Below the pieces are notes generated by a model that worked only from the letters and a program-made list of their open reading frames with translations, did no database searches and was not told where the DNA came from. A stretch of 64,000 bases of DNA from the NCBI GenBank assembly GCA_016584305.1, contig JACEEZ010026299.1, positions 1 through 64,000 on the forward strand, written 5' to 3'. The first letter of the stretch is position 1, and every line of letters begins with the position of its first letter. The translations under genes were made by a program, and so were the position numbers. Positions 21,442-31,955 of the stretch are shown here, one piece after another. The DNA is from Chionoecetes opilio. Taxonomy: Eukaryota > Arthropoda > Malacostraca > Decapoda > Majidae.

Positions 21442-22765
21442 CCGTACAATGGGGCAATTGAGAACAAATATTGCTATTTTTTGAGATACTAAGGTATATG
21501 GGAAAAAAACATATTTGTATACAAATTTTATTTGACAAATAATCCTTTACTCCTTTTTCTGCACATATCTACCAGTGCAAATGTATCATAATGCAAACAT
21601 TTCTTTTTTATATTAATTAAACAAAAAAGTCATTATTGCCATCAACATTGGGGCAATTGAGAAAAGTGATTTGGGGCAAATGAGAACATGTCACTTAATG
21701 CATAGGTAATATTATAATTATATTGTACTGACTTACTTCCCCTTCAAAGACCTATATAAGCAGTTGTGCACAAATCTGGCTATCCTTATTAACCTTACCC
21801 TACCGGATGAGCATGCCTTTGAACACATTGGGGAATAGAATGACTGATTTGCGTGCTTCTTTCAGCTTCAATTTCATAACTATGTCCTCTACATCGGTGG
21901 CTAGCACTTCTCTTCTGTCAGGTTGCTTAAATGCTACTACTCTTGTAGAGTCCTGGTCGTGTGGAACATCAGCCTTCCTGTAGTAGATCACATCCCACTG
22001 CGTGTCAGCCTTTTCCAAGACCATACCAACATAATGTACATGTGCCTTTTTCTTTGGTTTGAACTTAACCAGGATGTAATCACCAACTTGCAGATCCTTT
22101 ACAGAACTACTGGTAGCTTCATCCTCGTTTAGTTCTGGCTCAGGCAGCACTGGCTCACTCTCATCAGTGTCACTCTCATCTGAAGAAGTGTCTGAAGAAG
22201 TGTCGGTATATAGAGCTCGCTTCACTGGCTGTCTTGCGCCTGTGGTGCTTGGGCAACTTCCCTCCATATCCTGGAGTGAGACACTTCTTCCCGCTGGCAC
22301 ATTGACTCCTTCCACGAGGGGCTCTCTGCCTCACACTAGTCTCCCGCCTTTTGTTCTCAATTGCCCCACCTTGTGTTTTCAATTGCCCCACTCTAGTAAT
22401 TGTTCAATCTTTTGAACACTAATCAATTTACCTGTTAAGTGGATATTTCTCAGGGTGGCAGAAAGATTCTAGGATCCAGTATCAGAATAGCAGGTTTGTC
22501 ATTTAAATCGACACTGCGTTATAGACCTTAGTAGTTAGTCTGTAAAAAGTATCTAAAAAAGCAATTTTTAAATATTAATACATAATTAGTTAAATTTCAC
22601 ACAATCAAGTTGATATGCTTAATGCAAGTGGACACATCATTGGTGATCACACTGAACATTAAAAATATATCCTAGCCTTAGTAATAACACCGCAGTATAG
22701 TCTGTTCTCAATTACCCCTTTATTTCTCAATTGCCCCATGTGTTCTCAATTGCCCCATTGTACGG
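21442..22765. mobile_element. TA-target DNA transposon with subterminal repeats
   Basis: The 25-bp terminal inverted repeats are perfect (each begins ccgtacaatggggcaattga on its own strand). TA flanks both sides (21440-21441 and 22766-22767). The core motif ggggcaattgagaaca, or close variants, recurs internally near 21649, 21670, 22350, 22378, 22700 and 22722 in both orientations, as expected for transposase-binding sites. A minus-strand frame of 171 codons is inside. It is probably a deletion derivative of a Tc1/mariner/pogo-group element. Confidence 0.85.
21800..22315 (-). CDS. Transposon-encoded acidic protein, possible C-terminal transposase tail
   Basis: A 171-codon open frame. Residues 40-70 are rich in Ser/Asp/Glu (SSDTSSDESDTDESEP). 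A basic/hydrophobic module follows (VGDYILVKFKPKKKAHVHYV), then DVEDIVMKLKL near the C-terminus. The VGDYILVKF...HYVG arrangement resembles the tail domain I recall behind the DDE core of pogo-like transposases, but no catalytic motif is present. Either this is the last exon or remnant of a transposase, or a small accessory protein of the element. Confidence 0.5.
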   Translation of the reverse strand: MEGVNVPAGRSVSLQDMEGSCPSTTGARQPVKRALYTDTSSDTSSDESDTDESEPVLPEPELNEDEATSSSVKDLQVGDYILVKFKPKKKAHVHYVGMVLEKADTQWDVIYYRKADVPHDQDSTRVVAFKQPDRREVLATDVEDIVMKLKLKEARKSVILFPNVFKGMLIR

Positions 22766-24173
22766 TAACAATTGGAGGAGAAAAGTTAGGATGCCTGGCC
22801 TATGCTGATGATGTAGTATTGATGGCAGAAAGTAAGGATGAAATGGAGGAAGTTTTACACATAACAAACACATACGGAATGGAATGGGACCTGAATTTTA
22901 GTGAAAGGAAATGTAAAGTCATGGAGTTTAACAGTGAAGATAGGAGTCAGTGGGTGCTTCAGAATAATGTCCTAGAAGTAGTAGAAAAGTATATATACCT
23001 AGGAATGGAAGTAAACAAGGAAGGGATAGGCGGTGAAGAGCAGAGGAAACTTAATGAAGGCAAGGCAAGGAGGATGACAGGCATGATTATAAATGGTGGT
23101 AACAGAGTCATTAATAAATATGAGGTAGGCAGGAGTTTATAGAAGGGGGTGGCTGTACCCCATTGCCTGTACGGGTCAGAAGTGACTCAGTACAGGGAAG
23201 GAGACATCATGCACTTGGAAAAGACTCAGAACATAGTAGGCAGATGGGGACTAGGAGCTTGTAGGAGCACTGCCATAGAGGCCATAAGGGGAGACATGGG
23301 ATGGAGCACCTTCAGGGAAAGGATAATTAAAGGAAAACTGGTGTTCCACAAGAAAATTGAAAGACTTATTGATGATAGATGGGCAAAGAAAATATCCCAG
23401 GAAAATAGATCAAGTTCTACCTGGAAGAAGGAACTAGAGAGATGGAAAAGGAGAGAAACTGTGGGAGAGGAATGGAACAGGATGGAGATAATAGATATCA
23501 AAAAGAAAATTGAGAATAATGGGCTAGTTAAATGGCAGGAAGGAATGGCCAGGAAATCAACGTTGCAGTGGTACAGGTGGAAACAGAAACCAGAGGGAGT
23601 GACTTGGCATGTAGGAGACTGGGGTAGTAAGTTACTCTATAAAGCAAGAACAGGCACCTTGGAAGTCAACGGAAGGAACAGGGAACTGGAGAACCAGAAT
23701 TGTAGCTGCAGGGTAGGAGAGAAAGAAACTGTAGAACATGTCATTGTGGAATGCAACAAGTATAGGAGTCAGAGGGAAAAGCTTATAGCATCAATAGTAA
23801 TAGTCCTAGGCAGAGAGGAGTGGGACAGGAGACTAGAGCAGAAAGACAGGGCCCTGTGTACGGTGTTAGGGCTGTATGGGGACAGAAAGGAAACTGAAAT
23901 ATTGTAAACCTCACCAAAGTGTTCCTAACGCAGTGTTGGGAGATCAGAACACAAAATAGACAATGAATTAGGATGATAATCAAAGGATTGAAAACTGATC
24001 AAAATGTCTTTCCCAGGTGAAATAAACAGGGGAAGAGTTAACAAGTTTTGTTAACGAAGGAGACGAAGTGGAAGAGGACCTATGAAGCGATACTAAGCGA
24101 CTAAGGTCACAAGAAGAAGAAGAAGAAGACTCGCTGACTTGGAAATTAGGGTACAAATTTAGGTAAAATTCTA

Positions 24174-24661
24174 CCGTAGATAACACTAAAGTCGCCAGGA
24201 CAACGTTTCTTTTTTATTTACAGACGTCTGGTGGCGTTAATGCTTACATTTCTACATCCATGATTTCAGGAAAGTTAGAAGGGGCTATCTGGACAGTCTG
24301 TGTCATTGTGTGTCTTCATCTGTGTCATATTATGGCTATAAATGAACACATTACAAATATAAAACGGAGTGGCGACTTTGGTAACGGGCTACACTAAGAT
24401 CGCCAGCTAGTGTTTATGTTCTGAGTGTCCTCCCGCCGTCGTCGTCGCCCGAAAAGAAAACGAGTAGCGAAATTTGAAACCGTATATACTTGCAGATACA
24501 AAGCATAAAACAACACTGAAGCAGGGTAGATTATACATTCATGACATAAACTACTGTGTATCATCTTCAGTGGCACATACAAATCAGTAGTGATGCTATA
24601 ATTCGTAATATATGGCGGGTGGCGACATCAGTGCAGGTGGCGACTAAAGTGTTATCTACGG
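24174..24661. mobile_element. MITE family B, complete copy
   Basis: Ends ccgtagataacactaaagtc and the complementary gactaaagtgttatctacgg, flanked by TA on both sides. It has no coding capacity. It serves as reference for copies at 36213-36873, 47747-48228, 59731-60201 and the split copy at 17.9-20.7 kb. Confidence 0.9.
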
Positions 24662-24989
24662 TAGTCCTTTCCCGCCCTTATTGGTGTTTTTTTTTTGGAT
24701 AATATTGAGTTAATGACTTTTTCGCCCGAAGTTGATACTGACATTTATTTGTAGTACTGTATTTTGGTTGCTGAATATAATGCAGTAGTACCTACTACTT
24801 ATTATCCTGGGGAAGGTTAGAGAAGCTTGAATATATTGAGGTTAAATGTTTATTGGCTGTTGCGCCAGGCGCCACACCTCACCCCTTCTAATGATACCCA
24901 CTGGCCTGAGAGTGAAGAAGTGCAGTTGAGGAGTGGAGCTTAAAGTGACCAATTAGTTATAATAATAATGTGATATATGACAGAGGAAG

Positions 24990-25440
24990 GATTTGTCACT
25001 GTATACAGAACTTTTGTGCGCCCTCATCTGGAGTATGCAGTGCAAGTATAGTCCCCCAACTGAGGAGAGACAGACAAAATTGAAAAATTACAAAGGAGAG
25101 CAACAAAACTGGTCCCAACCATAGAACACCTTAGTTATGAAGAAAGACTGAAAAAAACTGGACTTACCGAAATTGGAGGATAGAAGAAAAAGAGGGGACA
25201 TGATTGAGGTCTACAACATTTTGAATAGCATGGAAAACTTGGATACACTTTTTCAAGTTATCCACCACTAATCTAAGAGGACACTCCAATCACTTGTTTA
25301 AGGAAAGGTGCAGCAAATCACAAACAAAGAACACTTTTGCACACCGGGTAATCAACCCCTGGAACAACCTTCCTGAACACGTTGTAAGTGCTTCCTCTTT
25401 AAACACATAAAAAAAAAAGATATGACCACCACATACAACA
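24990..25440 (+). pseudogene. Decayed L2/CR1-like RT C-terminal fragment
   Basis: Plus-strand reading shows TFVRPHLEYAVQV, then stops and frame changes, with later WNNLPEHVV-like sequence near 25355-25390. This is the same region as the open fragment at 13.1 kb but heavily mutated. Confidence 0.6.
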
Positions 25441-25510
25441 GATGGAAATGGAGGCGGGCAATAGGATCTGGGTAGATCAGTAGTTAACCCGCAAAATTTA
25501 TTGGTAGGTC

Positions 25511-25668
25511 TTAACCCGTACAGCCCCGCTGACAGCTCTGAGCCGTCGCATATGTGTGTAACGCTCAGCCCCGGTGACGGCTGTCAGCCATCAGCTGACA
25601 GGACGACTCCAAACTCTGGGTCTGGGCGTTACAAAATTATACATTTTTGGCGGGGCTCAACGGGTTAA
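25511..25668. mobile_element. piggyBac-type MITE
   Basis: Bounded by ttaa on each side with inverted ends cccgtacagccccgc and the complement of cccgttgagccccgc (12 of 15 positions shared). TTAA target and CCC-starting ends fit the piggyBac superfamily. 158 bp, non-coding. Confidence 0.65.
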
Positions 25669-25669
25669 C

Positions 25670-25916
25670 ATGATTAAATTAGTCTTGGTTAGGTTAGGTT
25701 AGGCTGGGTTAAGTTAGGTTCAGTTAAATTAAACAATTTAATTAGTCAAATCTTTGATGAAACATAAAATTATAGCCTAGTAGTCACTTCAGCTCATGAT
25801 TAAATTATTAGTCTTGATTAGGTTAGTCTGGGTTAGTTTAGGTTAAATTCAACAATTTACTTAATAAAATCTTAGATAAAACACACAATTATAGCTCAGT
25901 AGTCAATTTAGCTCCA
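25670..25916. repeat. Two tandem ~127-bp units with TTAGG-like motifs
   Basis: Both units begin atgattaaatta and contain gtcttg(g/a)ttaggtta and tatagc(c/t)(t/c)agtagtca. The ggttaggttaggttaggct block in the first unit resembles arthropod telomeric repeats, but only three copies occur. Confidence 0.7.
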
Positions 25917-26283
25917 CCCCCATATGACTTTACGCGCTTGGACAACAGTGATTGGCTTTTTTTTATTTGACTTTGAATAGAAAAAAAGTTTTTTTTGTGG
26001 TTTCAGTGGAAGAAAAATATCTCGAAGTCAAAATGATGCCTCAAAATGATGATTATGCATCATTATAAGTAGTCTTCCAAAAATTCATTTGAACTCATTC
26101 CCACCGAGGGTAATGAAATGACTGCAAGATTTTAGTATTATCCCTCTGATTAATTTTGTGTCTGTTATATGTTTGCATTGTATGCATTATCATCATGATC
26201 AGTTTGATCAGGGTGATCATGATAGTTTGGTAGTATCAGAAATCTTCTAAATTCTATGTATGTATGTGCTGAATAGACTACCT

Positions 26284-26915
26284 ATAACAGTGAGCTCGAT
26301 CTGCCATCTGGTGGCCGTCTGAGAGCCTCCCGTCAGCTCAGGACGTCGGGTCTCGGGGTGTCAGGCTTGACTTATTTTCCATTATTCCCTACCAAAACAG
26401 CAACAATTAAGTGTTGTCATGGTCAACATAGGTTTATGCAAAATGAAAATATACGAGTTTTACATTATTCATGGCGTTATAATGAGGATTGTTGGCAAAA
26501 TAGAAGCATTCGACCATATGTGTCCTACAACATTCTACTAAATACTGTAGAGGAATGCTTCAAGGCGGGTGTATGGGTTAATATTACCTTCATGCCTGCT
26601 AAGAGAAGGTAATATTTACCCATACACCCGCCTTGAAGCATTCCTCTACAGTATTTAGTAGAATGTTGTAGGACACATATGGTCGAATGCTTCTATTTTG
26701 CCAACAATCGTCATTATAACGCCATGAATAATGTAAAAATCGTATATTTTCATTTTGCATAAACCTATGTTGACCATGACCACACTTAATTGTAGCTGGT
26801 TTGGTAGGGAATAATGGAAAATAAGTTGAGCCTGACACCCCGAGACCCGATGTCCTGAGCTGACGGGAGGTTCCCAGACGGCCACCAGATGGCATATCGA
26901 GCTCACTGTTATAGT
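26284..26915. repeat. Near-perfect palindrome, ~305-bp arms (foldback element)
   Basis: The left arm, from ctataacagtgagctcgat, is repeated in inverse orientation ending at about 26915. The arms meet around a spacer of about 15 bases near 26591-26606. By eye they differ at roughly ten positions. Frames inside both arms are mirror images and are not genes. No target duplication was found. Confidence 0.88.
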
Positions 26916-27329
26916 CTATTATCAAAGCTAAATGAAATCTACATTAGATTAACACAACAATTTATCAGATATTATTATTAAGGACAGTTAGTGGTAGTAT
27001 TTTCAAATGGATGTCATGGTTCATAAATGTCACCCTGTCATAGCCCAAAGCAATCTGTCCAGTACACAGTTTAGGATCAATGAGTTCATCCATTAATGTA
27101 TCAACCAAGGGGTGGGCAGCTGTCTTCCCTTCATGTGAGATATACCAGCTTATTCTGTGTTTAACTGCAGATGATGTGCTGTCAATTTTCAAAAGGCAAA
27201 AGCTAAAGAAGCATGTAACTGGCCTCTCCAAATTCTTTATGGTGATGATAGATATTTTTTTTCATACACAAGATCCAAAATACTGTTTATCATCATATTC
27301 ATTTAATGTCCTTCTTTTCCCAACTTTAT

Positions 27330-27650
27330 GCTGGGGTTAGACGTGCAATGGCTCTTCTTCATTTCTTCCTGTCCTCTACAAAGGGTTCTGAAATGGCCAG
27401 TCTTTGCACATCTTGCTGCTTACATCTTGAAGCTTTCTTAGGTCTTCCTAGTGACTGATGTCCCCCACATCCATTTCTTCTGTCGCTTTTGCAAACTCTC
27501 TTCATCCCTTATTTTTACATAACCAAACCACCAGAGCGTCATCTATTTCAGCTTTACGTTGAGATCCACCACTCCACACCTCACCACCTCCGCACTTTGA
27601 ATTCGATCTCTCCACTTTACTCCAGTCATATCTTAACATTCTGTGGTCAA
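27330..27650 (-). pseudogene. Decayed LINE RT C-terminal remnant
   Basis: Minus-strand reading gives scattered pieces (DDALVVWLCK, KRQKKWMWGT) reminiscent of the RLRWFGHM...RPRKTW region of the LINE at 30.4-30.9 kb, with several stops. Confidence 0.4.
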
Positions 27651-28015
27651 AAATACAGTTATACTATTGATGAGGTCCACTGCAAAGGCTTCCAGCATAG
27701 CAATATGTCCATGTATATATTGCTGTGAACTGGGATAAAAAGGCCGTCTGTGATGTATATGAGCCATGTTAATTTTGTAATTAGTTTGAGTGTCATGACG
27801 CAATGAGTAAAGTAAAAAAAAAAATTGCAGATACAGTGGCGCACCAAGTTTTGCGGAGTCTTGGTTCGCGAATACAAGGTTTCGTCGTACCTCTAAATAT
27901 TCCCCATTTCAAGTTTCGCGCATCTATACATGAAGCTTCGCTGTTGAGTGGTTAGGTTTTTTGCTATCGCGATGCCAGGGTTCCTGAGGTCCCTAGGCAA
28001 CTAGGGGTTCCATTC

Positions 28016-28187
28016 CCCCTCCTACCTCTACAAGCACCACATGATGCACTACACAGTGCCGAAGACCCATCGCTGGGTGACTCCCAACTCAAGATCAAGT
28101 TGAACTTGATCTTGAGTTGGAAGTCACCTAGCGATGGGTCTTCGGCAGTCACCATGATGTGCTTAAAGAGGTAGGAGGAGAAAATGG
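28016..28187. repeat. Palindrome with single-base centre
   Basis: Arms of 43 bases (28059-28101 and 28103-28145) pair almost perfectly around base 28102. Looser pairing extends to about 28016 and 28187. Related gaggtaggaggggaaaatgg segments recur just right of it to about 28270, and again near 62.29 kb. Confidence 0.85.
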
Positions 28188-28954
28188 AACTTGATCTTGA
28201 GTTGGGAGTCACCCAGCGATGGGTCTAGGGGAAAATGGAACCTAGAGGTAGGAGGGGAAAATGGAACCCCTAGTTTTGCTTACCCCTTTTGCTTCTTCTG
28301 ACAGGTATATGTGGTGGAGAATGCCGAACCAAAGGTTTCAATTCACCAACAGCCTTGGCTAGGTTACTCCCAACTCAAGATCATGATCAAACCAAACGTT
28401 ATACAATACAGAGTGTCATTACACTCATTCTGTGAGGGTGTGAGTACCTCAATTGTATGTAACTCTTGTGGTTTCTACCTGAGTTTGGCTTGATTATGTC
28501 ATCTGTTGCTGCTAATGGGGCTGTTGGTGGTTCAAGTAGGCCAGGTAGTAACGGGAACAGTAATAAAGGGCAGTGCGGGCATCGCCATTATTATTCAATT
28601 GCATCATGGGGTCACAAAGTAAGCAGGATGAAAAGATATACACAATGATGTAAGTTTATTTAATTTATTTATTAGTGCCCCAAGCCGAAATTATTCCAAT
28701 CTGGGTCCCGATTACCTTCTTTCCCATAGGTTCAATGCGCAAGGTTTCACAGATTCGAGTTTCACGCCGATTACAACTGTCCCAATTAGGCACAAAACTT
28801 GGTGAAGCACTGTATGCATTTTTGCTCCTCAGTAAACAATGCATGTTTTCAAACATTTCCTATTTAAAACTATTTCAGGCACTTTATGAATGTTTGCACT
28901 TCACAACACCCCTACCCTCATGCTTCATGCCTCACGAAGTCTGTTCTTTTGCAG
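28188..28954. other. No supported gene; upstream region of the RNF103-like gene
   Basis: This should hold the 5' flank, or an intron, preceding the first coding exon. Short open frames at 28498-28648 and 28675-28968 have no recognisable domain. No TATA box or initiator can be assigned. Confidence 0.4.
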
Positions 28955-29106
28955 TGTCCGTGCAGTAGTGAGTGTTGTACAGCACTTCAGACTGCAGCAT
29001 GTGGCGCCGGCCTGCTCTCCTGGCCCTGTACCTGGCTCTGGTGGTGGCCATCACATGGCTGGTGGAGTTGTGTCACTGGTGGGAGACTGGCCACACCACC
29101 TTCCAG
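28955..29106 (+). CDS. RNF103: RNF103-like E3 ligase, first coding exon
   Basis: The acceptor ttcttttgcag precedes 28955, so at least one non-coding exon lies upstream. The ATG at 28999 opens 36 codons before the donor at 29107 (phase 0). The peptide starts MWRRPALLALYLALVVAITW and continues to LCHWWETGHTTFQ. This is a hydrophobic signal anchor followed by a W-x-E-T-G motif, as at the very N-terminus of RNF103/KF-1. RNF103 is an ER-membrane RING E3 ubiquitin ligase linked to ER-associated degradation. Agreement of the start methionine, the membrane segment and the following exons supports this start. Upstream promoter elements were not identified. Confidence 0.82.
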
Positions 29107-29365
29107 GTATAGCAAGGAATAGACAAGGGGCTGAAGGGTACTGTTGCTGCTGCACATAGCAGGAAGATGTTAGGATAATGCATAACCCTAGACGTGCTGA
29201 ATGCACAAGTTTTATGGCCATTAAGAAGCCAGTACAATAACCTGAACTGGTCTATGCAATACATTTTTTCAAATATTTAATTGAGTTAATATGAATGATA
29301 GTTGAGGTAATATTATACTTTAGATCAACTTCATTTCTCCTGCGGCAAAGTTAAGTAAATAAATA

Positions 29366-30219
29366 CACTGTTTTAGGGGATGAGAAATGTAAATAAATAC
29401 AGGGAGGTCCCGTTATACGAGCATTCGGTATACGAGAATCCGATGATACGAGATGTGTAAATTAGGGTCTATTTTCAATATACGAGATCGAAAATCCAAT
29501 GATACGATATTCAAACTGGGGTGAGTAAAATTAGCAAGCTAAAAATGCGCGCCCTACCACTCCCGGGCTGGACAAAGGGGGATTTGGTTGACCCCAGTGA
29601 GGTCACCCCTAGCAAGCAGTGACCTGAAGGGTAATTAAGCCTATGGCGCGGCCTGACATTTAGGGGTAATTAGCCAGGTGTGTGGCTCCAACCTTGGGAC
29701 CGCAGTCAGGCCACCCCTAGCAAGGCGTGACCTGAAGGGTAATTAAGCATATGGCGCGGCCTAACCTTAAGGGGTAATTAGCAGGTGTGCGGCCCCAACC
29801 TTGGGACCTCTACACTACCTTCTCTTGTATCACGCGGCGTCCCATACATTACAACGTCTTTTTTGCTTGTTATCCATGTTTTATGTTTAATTAATGTGCA
29901 GTTATGTTATTTTGTGTGCTATTTTCTCTTTCAGAATGCTTTTTCTACAGAATAGGTAGTACAGTGTGGGTAATATAGACGCTGTGTGTTTGCTATAGTT
30001 TATTTTAGCTTGAAATTTTGTTTTTTTGTTTTTTAATTGATGGGGTCCTGGAACCAAACCTATATTTTACCATTAGTTACGTGTTTCGTTATACGAGATT
30101 TCGCTTTACGAGTATGCCAGGTGGAACCTAACTGCTCGTATCTTCGGGACCTCCCTGTACACTGTTTTAGGGGATGATAAATGTAAATAAATACTCTGTT
30201 TTAGGGGATGAGAAATGTG
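29366..30219. repeat. 34-bp tandem repeat split by a MITE
   Basis: The unit cactgttttaggggatgaga plus aatgtaaataaata occurs once before and about one and a half times after the 29400-30157 element. Confidence 0.75.
29400..30157. mobile_element. pogo/Tigger-type MITE
   Basis: Ends cagggaggtcccgttatacg and complementary cgggacctccctg, with TA at 29398-29399 and 30158-30159. Internal tatacgag motifs are repeated near both ends. No coding frame. The TIR style resembles Tigger/pogo derivatives. Confidence 0.82.
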
Positions 30220-30373
30220 TTAGTTTGTAACCATTCCAGAGGTGGGCACTTCCGCAAACACTTCTGCGAACCTCAACTTCCGCAAGTGCAGAAGTTTGAA
30301 TTAGTTTGCGGATGTGCGGAAGAGTAAAAAGTTGCGGACTTGCGTTTGCAGAAGTACTTTCGTAAATGCAAAT

Positions 30374-30914
30374 TCTTCTTCTTCTTTCTGTTTAACGTCA
30401 GTTTTTCCCATAATTTTTATGAGGTTAGACGGCCGATGATACGCTTCCAACTATCTCTATCCGTTGCCTCAACTTCTTCAATGCCCAATGCTGCCAGATC
30501 CTCTTCAACACACTGCCTCCATGTCTTCCTTGGCCTGCCCGGTGGAAGGCGACCTGGAACTTCCACTCTGACAGCTCTCCCCAATGCCTCACCACCTTCT
30601 CTCCTCTTCATGTGCCCAAACCACCTCAGTCGCCTTACTCTCAGCACTGTACTCAGCTCCTTCAATCCACATTTTCTTGCCACTTCTTCACTGGACACTT
30701 CATTTCTCCGTGTGATCCCAGCCATATATCTCAACATTCTCTGATCACACCCAACCAACACATTCTTCAACTTCTTCGTCAAAGCCCATGTCTCAGAACC
30801 ATACAGCAAAACTGATCTTATACATGCTTCAAGTACTCTTCCTCTGTTTTTCAGTGGAATACTCTTGTTTATTAGCAGTCCCGCTCTCTTTCTCCACTTC
30901 ATCCAAATGATCAA
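30374..30914 (-). mobile_element. 541-bp LINE 3' end with 15-bp target duplication
   Basis: The flanks ttcgtaaatgcaaat (30359-30373) and ttcgcaaatgcaaat (30915-30929) match at 14 of 15 bases. The minus-strand frame encodes the RT C-terminal region: LLYGSETWALTKKL, RLRWFGHMKRREGGEALG and GRPRKTWRQCVEEDLA. This end is characteristic of RTE-like and related non-LTR elements. The 5' end is truncated. A related copy lies at 37.58-37.99 and 39.60-39.69 kb. Confidence 0.8.
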
Positions 30915-31019
30915 TTCGCAAATGCAAATATGTCCGCAAATTTCCAAGTGGCTGTGGCGAGTTTGAAGACGATTCCTGTGTGGCTATGTGCATTGTCCAG
31001 TGTGAGTGGGACCCCAGGA

Positions 31020-31348
31020 CCCACAGCTATAGAGGGCACCAATTCTACCCGCCTCTCCAACAAGATGGGGAAAGTGCTTGAGAGTTGGTGCTCAGAAAAG
31101 CAGAAGAACAAGCTTCTTGAGCAGGCCATGATCCCCGCTCTTTCCTGTGCCTCCTGGTAGATATGTTTGTTAAGTACAACAAGGCCATACCCAGCTCTGC
31201 AGCCGTGGAGAGACTGTTCTCCTGGGGGTCGGTCGTCATGAAGGCCAAAAGAGCGAGTCTGACCTTTGATAATTTTGAGAGATTGGTCTTCATGAAGGGG
31301 AACATGGACCTGCTCAAGATGGAATTGTCACCAGAGGACTCTGAATGA
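31020..31348 (+). pseudogene. hAT transposase C-terminus
   Basis: Two overlapping frames give MGKVLESWCSEKQKNKL and then KYNKAIPSSAAVERLFSWG followed by VVMKAKRASLTFDNFERL. The IPSSAAVERLFS block is the hAT dimerisation motif. A frameshift separates the pieces and the catalytic core is absent. Confidence 0.8.
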
Positions 31349-31410
31349 GGAGTCTGAGGTTAAGGGCCTGATATTATATCAATGAAATATAATTTGGAGT
31401 GTAGTGTACT

Positions 31411-31955
31411 CAGAGCTGGGCAGTATTTTAATACATTTGTATTTATATACGTATTTAAATACATTTGTGTATTTAGAAATGTATTTATAAATACATTGGT
31501 TGTCATGTATTTAAATACAGTATTTAAGTACTTTTATGAGTATTTAAATACATTCTATTTAAATACTCATAATATAAAAATGTAAATACTTTTTTATCAG
31601 CTAATTTAGCCATAAACCCGCCCAACTATCTGGTAATCCTGATGTTACAGTGAACCAGTGTTTCGCTTGCAAGGAAATGTCCTGATTTCAAGGAAATTTA
31701 GGCCTGAGAAGGAACTTCTAAGGAAATGCAAAATCTAAGGAAATCCTAAGGAAATCCATTTTTTTCGGACATGTTAAAATTTGTGTGCATCTAAAATGTA
31801 TTTACAAATGTATTTAAATACAATTGATGTATTTAGTATTTAGTATTTAAATACATTCGTATAATGTATTTAGTATATAGTATTTAAATACATTTCTCCC
31901 ATGTATTTAGTATTTAGTATTTAAATACATTCAATGTATTTAGTGCCCAGCTCTG
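31411..31955. mobile_element. hAT-type MITE with TATTTAAATAC arrays, second copy
   Basis: Ends cagagctgggca and tgcccagctctg, flanked by agtgtact and agtatact (7 of 8 match). It lacks the LINE found in the 12869-14210 copy and is in the opposite orientation. Confidence 0.88.

Larger units (their letters stand above)
21250..23907 (+). pseudogene. LINE reverse transcriptase, split and stopped
   Basis: The left piece shows GVRQGCVMSPTLFNLYLEEL (RT motif) and ends at the insert. The right piece resumes with LGCLAYADDVVLMAES, the catalytic YADD box. A stop near 23141 separates it from a 252-codon frame (23149-23907) ending in a C-x-C...H...C knuckle (CSCRVGEKETVEHVIVEC). Removing the insert plus one TA would rejoin the reading frame, so the gene was open when the insertion happened. 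The clade is uncertain; the zinc-knuckle end is seen in several non-LTR groups. Confidence 0.8.
21250..24130 (+). mobile_element. 5'-truncated LINE interrupted by a DNA transposon
   Basis: It holds a reverse transcriptase fragment, then a 1.3-kb insert (21442-22765), then the RT YADD region and a C-terminal zinc knuckle. A 3' UTR follows, ending at a gaa microsatellite (about 24110-24130). Endonuclease and N-terminal RT are absent. Confidence 0.8.

Noticed and set aside
26358..26925. Pair of similar proteins on opposite strands
   Set aside because: They are mirror translations of the two arms of a palindrome.
28498..28620. Possible first exon of another gene (MSSVAANGAVGGSS... before gtaagc)
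   Set aside because: It has a start and a donor-like site but no recognisable domain and no joining exon. A chance frame cannot be excluded.
28675..28968. 97-codon plus-strand frame
   Set aside because: It overlaps the acceptor of the first RNF103-like coding exon in another frame and has no motif.
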